14,461 nucleotides of DNA. It comes from Nitrospirota bacterium (GTDB taxonomy: Bacteria > Nitrospirota > CAKKRA01 > 9FT-COMBO-42-15). A program made the translations under genes and the position numbers. The stretch covers positions 1-14,461 of the forward strand of contig JAHFEP010000058.1 in the NCBI GenBank assembly GCA_023248415.1, read 5' to 3'. The notes beneath the pieces are model-generated. The model searched no databases and had not been told where the DNA came from. It was given only the letters and a program-made list of their open reading frames with translations. Shown piece after piece: positions 1 through 7,522 of the stretch (positions are counted from its first letter, which is position 1; every line of letters begins with the position of its first letter).

Positions 1-221
1 CGTCAGGAACGGAAAAAGAGATAACAGACAAGCAGGATGATGCCACAGGCCGCAAGGAAGAAAAGAAGAAGGAAAAAGATATTCCAAAGGCGCCAAAGGA
101 GCAAAAGGAACCAGAGGTGCTGACAGAAAAGAATCCATTTAATATGGATAAATTGATTCTTGATCAGATGAAGGATATGGAAGATTTTATGGATGAGATG
201 CGACAAAAATTCAGAAAGTGA
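1..221 (+). CDS. C-terminal tail of unidentified charged protein (5' end outside window)
   Basis: An open frame enters from the left edge (first full codon at base 3) and gives 72 residues before a TGA at 219-221. The first half is extremely rich in Lys and Glu, with runs such as RKEEKKKEKD and then PKAPKEQKEPE. The last third is a Met- and Asp-rich amphipathic stretch (LILDQMKDMEDFMDEMRQKF), probably a helix. I do not recognise a family. The charged part looks like a disordered linker, and the last helix could be an interaction segment. The stop lies just upstream of the lipoprotein gene, so this is probably an upstream member of the same envelope operon. That it is coding is supported by the open frame up to a tight junction with a ribosome binding site; the function is unknown. 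Confidence 0.6.
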   Translation, partial: SGTEKEITDKQDDATGRKEEKKKEKDIPKAPKEQKEPEVLTEKNPFNMDKLILDQMKDMEDFMDEMRQKFRK

Positions 222-226
222 GGGAG
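220..226 (+). promoter_or_regulatory. Ribosome binding site deciding the LpoB-like start
   Basis: The bases GAGGGAG lie across the stop codon of the upstream frame and end three bases before ATG 230. The GAGG part has six bases of spacing. This favours ATG 230 over the in-frame GTG at 218. Confidence 0.55.
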
Positions 227-229
227 ACT

Positions 230-841
230 ATGCTATTTAAAAAACAGGCGCCTAAAATAATCTTATTTTTCATTTTAAGTATTTTTATTGCCTCATGTGC
301 AGGGCCAAAAGTAAGCAGAGTAGGAACAGACACAGTTACAGACTTAAGCGGCAGGTGGAATGACACTGATTCCCGCCTCGTAGCCGAAGAGATGGTAAAG
401 GATGCCCTAAACCGCCCGTGGATAGACAACTTTTTTAGGAAATTTGCAAAACAACCGACTGTTATTGTAGGCACTGTAATAAACAGAAGCCATGAGCATA
501 TTAATGTGCAGACATTTACAAAGGATCTGGAAAGGGAGCTTACCAACTCTGGCAGAGTTCAATTTGTAGCAGGCAGGGGGGAAAGGGAAGAGGTAAGGGA
601 GGAACGGGTTGACCAGGCGCAGCATTCCAGTGATGCAACAGCAAAGGGCCCCGGAAAAGAGCATGGGGCAGATTATATGCTGAAAGGAACTATCAATACC
701 ATCCTTGATGAGGCAAAAGGCACAAAGGTAATCTTTTATCAGGTAGATTTAGAATTGATAGATATAGAAAAAAATACAAAGGTTTGGTTTGGACAGAAAA
801 AAATAAAGAAGGTTATAGAAAGAAGCCGCTCAGGTTTTTAG
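230..841 (+). CDS. LpoB-like outer-membrane lipoprotein (penicillin-binding protein activator family)
   Basis: This is a 203-residue lipoprotein. A short basic N-terminus and a hydrophobic stretch end in the lipobox IASC, so Cys23 is the predicted lipidated residue. Ala follows it rather than Asp, which by the enterobacterial Lol rule favours the outer membrane. The segment DLSGRWNDTDSRL (38-50), the strand VIVGTVINRS (78-87) and the C-terminal GADYMLKG (146-153) and KVWFGQKKIKK (184-194) fit the LpoB family. In E. coli LpoB spans the periplasm to stimulate PBP1b; whether this distant homologue does the same is inference. A charged insert rich in Glu and Arg lies at about 115-145. I chose ATG 230 because GAGG at 220-223 sits six bases upstream. 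A GTG at 218 is in frame but has no ribosome binding site. The downstream neighbours are two more envelope proteins. Confidence 0.82.
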   Translation: MLFKKQAPKIILFFILSIFIASCAGPKVSRVGTDTVTDLSGRWNDTDSRLVAEEMVKDALNRPWIDNFFRKFAKQPTVIVGTVINRSHEHINVQTFTKDLERELTNSGRVQFVAGRGEREEVREERVDQAQHSSDATAKGPGKEHGADYMLKGTINTILDEAKGTKVIFYQVDLELIDIEKNTKVWFGQKKIKKVIERSRSGF

Positions 842-855
842 CCGGGAATTAAAAG

Positions 856-2205
856 ATGAAGCAAAAATATATACCTTCTTGCTTTTTGATTTCCTTTTTC
901 TTAATCCTACTATTATATGCCTGCGCAGCCCCGGTCTCGCACTATGTTATGGTAGAGAGGAATCTCCTTGAAGGCAATTACCATAAAGCTGACAGCATTG
1001 TAGAACAGTATAAGAATAAATACGGCGATAGGAACGCAGTATTATATTATATGGACAGGGGAATGACGCTTCATTTGGCAGGCAACTATGAAAAGAGCAA
1101 CCTCTATCTTTCTGAGGCTGAAAAGTTCGTAGAAGACCTCTATACCAAGAGCATCACAACAGAAGGCGGCGCCATGCTGACTAACGATAATTTGCTGCCA
1201 TACGAAGGCGAGGACTTTGAAAAGGTAATGTTAAACCTTGTTATGGCATTAAATTATGTTTATTTGGGAAAGTGGGATGATGCATTGGTGGAAGCAAGAA
1301 AGGTAGACCATAAGCTGAATCTCTATAATGACAAATATGAAAAGAAGAATGTTTATAAAGAAGACGCCTTTGCGCGTTATCTGAGCGGCATACTATATGA
1401 ATACAGGGGCGAGTTGAATGATGCCTATATCTCATACAACAAGGCGTATATGGCATACAAAGACTATCGCCGCAACTATGGAACGGCTATGCCGAGCTTC
1501 ATTGGTGAAGACCTGTTACGGTTAAGCAGGGCTTTAGGCCTTTACGATGAATACAAAAAACATCAGGGAGAATTTAATAATATTAAAATAAGGGATATAA
1601 AAGAGCTTCAGTCTAATGGAGAGCTTATCTTCATTTACCTCTCGGGAAGGGCGCCCTTTAAAGAGGATTTTTTTATTGATGCGCCTGTGCCTGATGTATC
1701 AGGGCAGCTTTATTATCTAAGGATTGCCCTGCCAAGATTTGCTCCGCAGCCTTCGCAGGTTGCATATGCAAGGATTTACATAAGAGGCAAAAATTCAGAA
1801 GAGAAAACCTATTTGGTGGAGGATATAACTGCTATTGCCAAAAAAAATCTTGAAGACAGAATTGGCAGGATTACCGCCAAGGCCGTAGCAAGGGTTGCGC
1901 TTAAATTTGCAGCAGCGCAAACCGCAAAAAAGGCTGCTACCAAGAAATACGGAAAGGATGCAGGTATTTTAGTGGGTGGATTGCTTAACATTGCATCTGT
2001 TGCAACAGAAGAGGCAGATAAAAGAAGCTGGAGAACACTGCCTGATAAGATTCAGATGGCAAGGGTTTTTCTCTCCCCTGGCAGTTATAATATAGAGGTG
2101 CATTATATAGGCGCAAGCGGAGAGATTCTGGAGAAAAGGATATTTACTGACATTTCCATAAAAGCAGGCGGTAAAAAGTTTCTGACTCAAAGGATAATCA
2201 GATGA
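856..2205 (+). CDS. COG3014-like lipoprotein with TPR-like helical repeats
   Basis: This is a 449-residue predicted lipoprotein. The signal peptide ends in LYAC, with Cys23 as the lipidation site and Ala at +2. Residues about 30-240 look like helical TPR-type repeats rich in Tyr, Ala and Leu (ALNYVYLGKWDDALVEARKV; YLSGILYEYRGELNDAYISY). The middle (about 250-320) is predicted beta strand, including ELIFIYLSGRAP. An Ala/Lys-rich stretch then leads to a glycine-rich hydrophobic segment (GILVGGLLNIASVAT). The conserved-looking DKRSWRTLP motif begins at residue 388, followed by a beta-rich end. The overall pattern matches what I know of COG3014, whose members often sit beside LpoB- and LPP20-like genes. 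No biochemical role is established to my knowledge; a scaffold or envelope assembly role is inference. A weak GGGA at 844-847 precedes the start. The stop overlaps the next start by four bases (ATGA). Confidence 0.75.
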   Translation: MKQKYIPSCFLISFFLILLLYACAAPVSHYVMVERNLLEGNYHKADSIVEQYKNKYGDRNAVLYYMDRGMTLHLAGNYEKSNLYLSEAEKFVEDLYTKSITTEGGAMLTNDNLLPYEGEDFEKVMLNLVMALNYVYLGKWDDALVEARKVDHKLNLYNDKYEKKNVYKEDAFARYLSGILYEYRGELNDAYISYNKAYMAYKDYRRNYGTAMPSFIGEDLLRLSRALGLYDEYKKHQGEFNNIKIRDIKELQSNGELIFIYLSGRAPFKEDFFIDAPVPDVSGQLYYLRIALPRFAPQPSQVAYARIYIRGKNSEEKTYLVEDITAIAKKNLEDRIGRITAKAVARVALKFAAAQTAKKAATKKYGKDAGILVGGLLNIASVATEEADKRSWRTLPDKIQMARVFLSPGSYNIEVHYIGASGEILEKRIFTDISIKAGGKKFLTQRIIR

Positions 2206-3698
2206 AATACATCAGATTTTCTATAATATGTTTAATAGCCCTCCATATTATATTAATACCGGCTTTTGTATATGCAGAAAAAAGACCAGAATGGATAAAT
2301 AACCCGGCCTTATCATACCCTGAAGAAAAGTATCTGACAGGAGTAGGAGAAGGTGATACGCAAAAGTCTGCAGAGGAGCGCGCTTATGCTGCAATCGCAA
2401 AGATATTCAGGGCAGAGGTAAGCTCAAAATCCGTTGAATTGGAAAAATATCTTCAGATAGAATCTAAAGGAAAAACTGAAGCCCAGCGCCAGCTCGCAAT
2501 AGAAGAGATGACAAAGGTCTCTTCAGAAAAAATCCTGGAAAATGTAAAGATCGTTCAGACATGGCAGGATAAAACCACTGCCCGTTACTATGCCCTTGCT
2601 GTAATTAACAGAAGCCATGCTGCAGCAGCCTTAAAGGAGCGGATAAATGCTCTGGACGCAGAGGCAAAAGATTTTTTCAGGAAAGCCCAAGAGGCAACGG
2701 ATAAATTTGAAAGAATCAGAAATCTCAGAAGGGTAATAAGAACCCTTGCCCTGAGAGAGGCATATAACGCAGATTTCAGGATAGTAAATTCAGCAGGAAC
2801 CGGTTTACATAGTTCAATAAATCTTGGAAATATTACACAGGAATTAGAGGAATTTATTTCAAAGGGCTTTAATGTTTATGTAACAGTAGCAGGCGATAAT
2901 AGCAGCGCAATAAAAAAGGCTGTAATTGAAGGTTTAAACAGGGACGGCTTTTCCGTATTAAAAGAAAACAGGCAGGCAAATCTGGCTGACCTGCTGATTA
3001 TTGGAGAGGCTGCCCTATGGAAGGCGGACATTCCGGATCCAAAATGGAAATATGTCCGATGGTGCGCTGATTTTCAGCTTATAGACGCAAAAAATGGAAA
3101 AACCTTTGGGAATATTTCAAGAGCTGGCAGAGAAGGACATCTGACCTTATCAGAGGCAGAAAATAAGGCAATGAGGGCAATGCAAAAAGAGATTGTTTCT
3201 GTTATCAGCGGACAGGTGGCGAGTTTTGTTTATGGTGAAGCAAAATCATTGGAAGATGCCGGCGCCGGCTGCAGCAGGGAAAAGGCTGTTGGCGCCATCC
3301 CCATAACCTTAATAACACTGGCAGAGGCGCTCCTGCCTGATATGTCAGATGTTCAATACGAGAATATTGCAAGAGACATTCAATCTAAATCTGACAGCGC
3401 AGGCCCGATAATAAAGGTTGTTACCCCGGAAGAAGGAAAGGTCTATGCCCCTCCATTAAATATAGAATTGTATTTTATAACAAAAGGCCTTGAAGAGATA
3501 GATATCTCAACCTTAAAGGTTGAGTACCTGAAATTATTCAGCATTGACATTACCCAGAGGGTGCTGCCGTATGTCAGCAAACAGGGGATAAAAATTTCAA
3601 ATGCCCAATTTCCATCAGGCACACATAACTTAAAGATTACCATTGGCGATAAAAGAGGCGCTGTAACCATTCAGAAATTCACAGCAGTAATTAAATAA
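2202..3698 (+). CDS. LPP20-family exported protein with C-terminal Ig-like extension
   Basis: This is a 498-residue exported protein. A hydrophobic signal peptide ends near VYA, so signal peptidase I probably cuts after residue 25. No Cys is placed for lipidation, although the family is named for a Helicobacter lipoprotein. The mature start EKRPEWINNP, followed by YLTGVGEGDTQKSAEERAYAAI and the strand RYYALAVINR, is typical of the LPP20 domain (about 28-140). A second alpha/beta domain covers about 220-340 (VYVTVAGDNSSAIKKAVIEGLNRDGF, ADLLIIGEAAL). The last 100 residues, after PIIKVVTPEEGKVY, look like a separate beta-sandwich ending in a strand. The start overlaps the previous stop, with AAGG eight bases upstream, so translation is probably coupled. 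It is probably periplasmic or surface-attached. The function is unknown; the domain assignments are from pattern recognition. Confidence 0.75.
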   Translation: MKYIRFSIICLIALHIILIPAFVYAEKRPEWINNPALSYPEEKYLTGVGEGDTQKSAEERAYAAIAKIFRAEVSSKSVELEKYLQIESKGKTEAQRQLAIEEMTKVSSEKILENVKIVQTWQDKTTARYYALAVINRSHAAAALKERINALDAEAKDFFRKAQEATDKFERIRNLRRVIRTLALREAYNADFRIVNSAGTGLHSSINLGNITQELEEFISKGFNVYVTVAGDNSSAIKKAVIEGLNRDGFSVLKENRQANLADLLIIGEAALWKADIPDPKWKYVRWCADFQLIDAKNGKTFGNISRAGREGHLTLSEAENKAMRAMQKEIVSVISGQVASFVYGEAKSLEDAGAGCSREKAVGAIPITLITLAEALLPDMSDVQYENIARDIQSKSDSAGPIIKVVTPEEGKVYAPPLNIELYFITKGLEEIDISTLKVEYLKLFSIDITQRVLPYVSKQGIKISNAQFPSGTHNLKITIGDKRGAVTIQKFTAVIK

Positions 3699-3716
3699 AC
3701 CGTGAATAAGAGTTTT

Positions 3717-4979
3717 TTAGCACCTTAGCAAATCCTCATCAATGTCCTTCTTGCTTATATCGCCTATTGCTGTAAGCGTTATCAGGTTCCTATCAAATAG
3801 CTCATTTGCCAGACGCTGAATCTGTTTTGTTGTAACCTTGTTGATGTTTCTTATTATCTCCTCAAATGGAATATACCTGTTGAAGTATAATTCATCTTTT
3901 GCATTCTTGCTCATCCTGCTGCTTGTACTCTCAAGGCTCAGCATTAGATTCCCCTTCATCTGCTCCAATGCCTTATTCAGTTCAGAGGGCGCTATCCTCT
4001 TTTCCTTCAGATTTTTAAACTCCTTCATTATCAGATGGATTACCTCAAAAACAGAAGATTGGCTTGTGCCAGCATAAACTGTGAACAGGCCTGTATCCCT
4101 GAAGGCAGAGATATAGGAATAGATTGCATACACAAGTCCGCGCTTCTCCCTGATTTCCTGAAAAAGCCGTGAACTCATGCTGCTGCCGAGCATTGTGTTC
4201 AGGGCATATAACGCATACCTGTCTTTATGCACATGACTCAGACCTCTTGTGCCGAGACAGATATGTATCTGCTCAAGCCTCTTTTTCTTGACAGATATCC
4301 TCCCTTTAATCTCCGGGGTGAGCTGGTGTCTGGCGGTTTCAGCCCTTTCTAATCTTCCAAAGCTTTTATCAAGAAGCCTGATAAGCTTTTTAAGGTCAAA
4401 GTTGCCAGCAGCAGATATTACTATATTTTTAGGATAATAATTCTTATCAAGATAATTTATGAAATTCTTCCGCTTAAACCATGCGACTGTTTCAAGGTTG
4501 CCGAGGATTGACCTTCCGAGCGGATGTTTTGGCCAGACAGTATGTGTATATAGGTCATGTATATAATCATCAGGCGTATCCTCTACCATCTTCAACTCTT
4601 CAAAGATAACCTGTTTTTCCTTTTCTATCTCCTTCTCGTCAATGAGCGAATTTAAAAAGATATCGGATAAGAGCTCAACACCCTCTTTTACATGGGTATC
4701 TAATACCTTTGAATAGTATGTTGTCGCCTCCCTTGATGTAAAGGCATTCAGCTCTCCGCCTATTGAGTCCATTGCAATAGCAATGTCCTTGGCACTCCGC
4801 CTCTTTGTGCCTTTGAAGAACATGTGCTCAATGAAATGAGATATGCCGCTCTCCTTCTCACTCTCATTTCTTGAGCCTGCATTTACCCAGACACCGAGTG
4901 AAACAGATTTTACATAGGGTATTTTCTCTGTTACTATGCGGATGCCATTGTCTAAAACAACCTTTTTAAATTTATTCAT
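3717..4979 (-). CDS. M16-family zinc peptidase (processing-peptidase-like)
   Basis: This is a 420-residue peptidase of the insulinase / mitochondrial processing peptidase type. The inverted zinc motif HFIEH is at 48-52 (ligands His48 and His52, catalytic Glu51). The third ligand is most likely Glu128 (or Glu127) in EKQVIFEE, at the family's usual distance. The N-terminal strand NGIRIVTEKIPYVKSVSLGVWVNAGSRNE is typical of the short M16B group, known as PepR or YmxG in Bacillus. The second, catalytically silent lobe holds the expected QEIREKRGLVYAIYSY segment (the R/Y region that binds substrate). There is no signal peptide, so it is probably cytoplasmic. It is the last gene of the minus-strand operon, nine bases after pnp, with no clear ribosome binding site, so translation is probably coupled to pnp. 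Its substrate cannot be told from sequence. Confidence 0.93.
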   Translation of the reverse strand: MNKFKKVVLDNGIRIVTEKIPYVKSVSLGVWVNAGSRNESEKESGISHFIEHMFFKGTKRRSAKDIAIAMDSIGGELNAFTSREATTYYSKVLDTHVKEGVELLSDIFLNSLIDEKEIEKEKQVIFEELKMVEDTPDDYIHDLYTHTVWPKHPLGRSILGNLETVAWFKRKNFINYLDKNYYPKNIVISAAGNFDLKKLIRLLDKSFGRLERAETARHQLTPEIKGRISVKKKRLEQIHICLGTRGLSHVHKDRYALYALNTMLGSSMSSRLFQEIREKRGLVYAIYSYISAFRDTGLFTVYAGTSQSSVFEVIHLIMKEFKNLKEKRIAPSELNKALEQMKGNLMLSLESTSSRMSKNAKDELYFNRYIPFEEIIRNINKVTTKQIQRLANELFDRNLITLTAIGDISKKDIDEDLLRC

Positions 4980-4988
4980 CTTATATGT

Positions 4989-7112
4989 CTATTTTTTCAC
5001 AGCCCTTTTTTCAGTAATTTCCCCTTTTTCAGCCGCTTCCTTCAAGGCATCTTTTCTGCTAAGCCTGATCTTGCCCTGCTTGTCAATCTCAATAACCTTT
5101 ACAAGTATCTCATCACCCTCTGATACCTCATCAGTCACATTCTTTACCCTGTGCTCCGCAAGCTGAGAGATATGCACAAGGCCGTCTGTATTCGGAATAA
5201 TTTCCACAAAGGCGCCGAAATCCACTATCCTCCTCACCTTGCCGAGATATATCTTGCCGATCTCTGCCTCTGCTGTTATCTGGTTTATCATCTCTATTGC
5301 AGCCTTTGCAGCATCTTCATCTGTTGAGGCAATAGATATTACTCCGCTGTCATTTATATCTATCTTAACACCTGTCTTCTCAACAATGCTTCTGATTACC
5401 TTGCCGCCTGGTCCAATTACCTCCCTAACCTTTTCCTGCTTTACCTTCATTGTAAGAATACGAGGCGCGTGCGCTGAGAGTGTTGTGCGGGGCTCTGCTA
5501 TTGTTTCAAGCATCTTGTCAAGGATAAATAATCTGCCTTCTCTTGCCTGTTCAACTGCCAAGGCCATTAACTCCTTTGTTATTCCGGCTATCTTTATGTC
5601 CATCTGTATTGCAGTAACGCCTTTTCTTGTCCCTGCAACCTTGAAATCCATATCTCCAAGATGGTCTTCAAGCCCAAGGATATCTGAAAGGATTGCGATT
5701 TTGTCATCTTCTTTAATCAGACCCATTGCAATTCCGGCAACAGGCGCCTTTATTGGAACACCTGCATCCATAAGCGCAAGGGTGCCTGCACAGACAGTTG
5801 CCATTGAGGAAGAACCGTTTGATTCAAGGATATCGGATACAACACGCAGGGTATATGGAAATTCATCCTTTGAGGGAATAACTGCCTTCAGCGCCTTCTC
5901 TGCCAGTGCGCCATGGCCTATTTCTCTGCGGCCGGGTCCTCTTAACGGCTTTACCTCGCCAACGCTGAAAGGAGGAAAGTTATAGTGAAGCATAAAGGTC
6001 TTCTTAGTCTCGCCCTCTAATGCATCAACCCTCTGTTCATCATCAGATGTCCCAAGTGTGGCAATGGCAAGGCTCTGTGTCTCGCCTCTTGTAAAGATGG
6101 CAGAGCCGTGAGTCCTCGGCAAAACACTAACCTCAGAGGTTATAGGCCTGATATCCTTGTATCCCCTGCTGTCAGCCCTTTTATTTTTATCTAAAATCAT
6201 CCTCCTTACTTCATTCTTCTCAATCTCCTGGAAGATGATAGTAATCTCCTTTGTTATATCCTCTTCCTCCTTTTTAAGATGGAGGTGGATATCATCAAGG
6301 ATTTTATCAAGATGCTCCTGCCTTGATGCCTTGCCAGAAATCAGTATTGCTTCACGAATCCTTCCAAGCGACATTTCTTTTATCTTTTCTTCCAATTCCC
6401 TGTTGATTGACAGAGGCTGTATCTCCATCTTCTTCTTGCCTACAAGAGCCTTTAATTCAAGCTGAATATCAATCACCTTCTGAATCTCTCTATGGGCCAA
6501 ACCAATGGCCTCAAGAACCACATCCTCAGGCAGTTCATTTGCGCCGCCCTCAACCATCATAACTGCGTCCCTTGTGCCTGCAACTATCAGGTTTAAATCG
6601 CTTCTTTCAATCTCTGTGAATGAGGGGTTGATTACAAACTCACCTTCAATCCTCCCTATTTTAACAGCGCCAATCGGGCCGTTAAATGGTATATCAGAGA
6701 TTGTCAGCGCTGCTGACGCGCATATTATCCCGAGGAAATCGGATGAATTGGTCTGGTCAGCAGAAAGAACTGACGCAATAACCTGCGTATCATTAAAAAA
6801 ATTATCAGGGAACAAAGGCCTGATAGGCCTGTCAATCAACCGGCTGACAAGTATCTCCTTTTCGCTCGGCCTTCCCTCTCTTTTAAAGAAGCCGCCGGGA
6901 ATCTTGCCTGCTGCATACGCCTTCTCCTGATAATCAACTGTAAGCGGCAGAAAATCTATCCCCTCTTTTGCCTCATCTGATGCAACTGCAGTAGCAAGGA
7001 CAACTGTATCTCCGTACTGGCCGACAATTGAGCCATGTGCCTGCTTTGCCATCCTTCCATATTCTAAAGAAACCTTATAGCTCCCAAATTCTGCTTCTAT
7101 CTTTTTTATCAT
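4989..7112 (-). CDS. pnp: Polynucleotide phosphorylase (PNPase)
   Basis: This is a 707-residue 3'-5' exoribonuclease that uses phosphate to release nucleoside diphosphates. It has two RNase PH-like halves, a KH domain and an S1 domain, at nearly the same length as the E. coli enzyme (711). Catalytic features are intact. The phosphate-binding Arg pair is at 395-396 in GPGRREIGHG, the Ser pair at 435-436 in SNGSSSMAT, and Asp483, Asp489 and Lys491 lie in EDHLGDMDFK. These align with E. coli R398/R399, S438/S439, D486, D492 and K494. The KH loop GPGGK is at 567-571 and the S1 domain covers about 618-690 (GKVRRIVDFGAFVEI). The start ATG has GGAG six bases upstream. It lies 41 bases after rpsO, the classic rpsO-pnp order, with no terminator hairpin in the gap. 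Confidence 0.98.
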   Translation of the reverse strand: MIKKIEAEFGSYKVSLEYGRMAKQAHGSIVGQYGDTVVLATAVASDEAKEGIDFLPLTVDYQEKAYAAGKIPGGFFKREGRPSEKEILVSRLIDRPIRPLFPDNFFNDTQVIASVLSADQTNSSDFLGIICASAALTISDIPFNGPIGAVKIGRIEGEFVINPSFTEIERSDLNLIVAGTRDAVMMVEGGANELPEDVVLEAIGLAHREIQKVIDIQLELKALVGKKKMEIQPLSINRELEEKIKEMSLGRIREAILISGKASRQEHLDKILDDIHLHLKKEEEDITKEITIIFQEIEKNEVRRMILDKNKRADSRGYKDIRPITSEVSVLPRTHGSAIFTRGETQSLAIATLGTSDDEQRVDALEGETKKTFMLHYNFPPFSVGEVKPLRGPGRREIGHGALAEKALKAVIPSKDEFPYTLRVVSDILESNGSSSMATVCAGTLALMDAGVPIKAPVAGIAMGLIKEDDKIAILSDILGLEDHLGDMDFKVAGTRKGVTAIQMDIKIAGITKELMALAVEQAREGRLFILDKMLETIAEPRTTLSAHAPRILTMKVKQEKVREVIGPGGKVIRSIVEKTGVKIDINDSGVISIASTDEDAAKAAIEMINQITAEAEIGKIYLGKVRRIVDFGAFVEIIPNTDGLVHISQLAEHRVKNVTDEVSEGDEILVKVIEIDKQGKIRLSRKDALKEAAEKGEITEKRAVKK

Positions 7113-7153
7113 TATCTTCTCCGTTGTTTAATCTAACTAAGCCAATGTATTTT

Positions 7154-7423
7154 TTACTTTCTTAAACCAAGTTTGCCGATTACATTCTGGTATCTCCCCA
7201 TATCCTTGCTTTTCAGATAATCAAGCAGTTTTCTCCTCTTGCTGACAAGCATCAGCAGGCCTCTCCTTGAATGGTGATCCTTTTTATGAATATTAAAATG
7301 CTCTGTAAGATACGATATCCTTCCACTCAAGATAGCAATCTGCACTTCTGGAGAGCCTGTATCAGCATCGTGAGTCTTGTATTCAGAGATTATGTTTTGC
7401 TTTTGCTCCTTTACTAATTTCAT
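7154..7423 (-). CDS. rpsO: 30S ribosomal protein S15
   Basis: This is an 89-residue S15, the usual bacterial length. It binds the 16S rRNA central domain three-way junction early in 30S assembly. The family signature is clear: DTGSPEVQIAILSGRI (about 21-36), then HKKDHHSRRGLLMLVSKRRKLLDYL with the conserved His, Asp and Arg residues that contact rRNA. The start is fixed by a strong ribosome binding site, AGGGGGTGA, four bases before the ATG. It sits between truB and pnp. In E. coli and other bacteria S15 represses its own translation by binding structured mRNA leaders of unrelated shapes. The leader here contains a striking inverted octamer array, described separately, that could serve such a role; that link is inference. 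Confidence 0.98.
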   Translation of the reverse strand: MKLVKEQKQNIISEYKTHDADTGSPEVQIAILSGRISYLTEHFNIHKKDHHSRRGLLMLVSKRRKLLDYLKSKDMGRYQNVIGKLGLRK

Positions 7424-7427
7424 CTTT

Positions 7428-7436
7428 TCACCCCCT
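7428..7436 (-). promoter_or_regulatory. Strong ribosome binding site of rpsO
   Basis: On the minus strand this reads AGGGGGTGA, close to the ideal AGGAGGTGA complement of the 16S rRNA end, four bases before the rpsO ATG. The identical nine bases precede infB. Confidence 0.75.
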
Positions 7437-7444
7437 TTCCAATC

Positions 7445-7516
7445 AGTATCAAAGTTTCAGAGTATCAAAGGGTCAAAGCTACTCTGACACTTTAATGCTT
7501 TGACTCTCTGACACTA
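7445..7516. repeat. Octamer-periodic inverted array in the truB-rpsO gap
   Basis: Nine consecutive degenerate octamers fill 72 of the 99 bases between truB and rpsO. On the plus strand the first four are AGTATCAA, AGTTTCAG, AGTATCAA and AGGGTCAA. The centre is AGCTACTC. The last four are TGACACTT, TAATGCTT, TGACTCTC and TGACACTA. The right-hand units resemble the reverse complement of the left-hand ones, so the array changes orientation in the middle. It is not coding. It could be a dispersed intergenic repeat, a regulatory leader of rpsO, or both. Confidence 0.7.
7448..7496 (-). promoter_or_regulatory. Predicted long hairpin in the rpsO leader
   Basis: In the rpsO transcript, bases 7496-7480 (ATTAAAGTGTCAGAGTA) can pair with 7464-7448 (TACTCTGAAACTTTGAT). 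This gives a 17-position stem with one G-U wobble and one mismatch, around a 15-base loop. The wobble pairs only in the minus-strand RNA, the rpsO sense. The stem ends about 25 bases before the rpsO ATG, just upstream of its ribosome binding site. The loop also holds GCTTTGAC, which can pair with GTCAAAGC immediately 5' of the stem (7504-7497). No U-run follows the stem, so it is not an intrinsic terminator. Confidence 0.6.
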
Positions 7517-7522
7517 AACGTT

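Noticed and set aside
3506..3524. A perfect 19-base palindrome (9-base arms, one-base centre) inside the LPP20-like gene.
   Set aside because: With several loop lengths allowed, a 9-base arm match somewhere in 14 kb is not improbable. It encodes ordinary protein sequence and has no U-run or repeat partner.
5239..5985. A 248-codon open frame on the plus strand opposite pnp.
   Set aside because: It lies wholly antisense to catalytically intact PNPase and its Ser/Ile/Pro-rich translation resembles no family. It mirrors the codon pattern of the real gene.
7113..7153. Search for an rpsO terminator between rpsO and pnp, as known in E. coli.
   Set aside because: The 41-base gap is A+T-rich and shows no stable hairpin followed by a U-run.
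7443..7476. A TTGACC with downstream GATACT on the minus strand, resembling a promoter for rpsO.
   Set aside because: The spacing is about 20 bases, the -10 match is poor, and both words arise from the octamer repeat itself. A promoter cannot be claimed.
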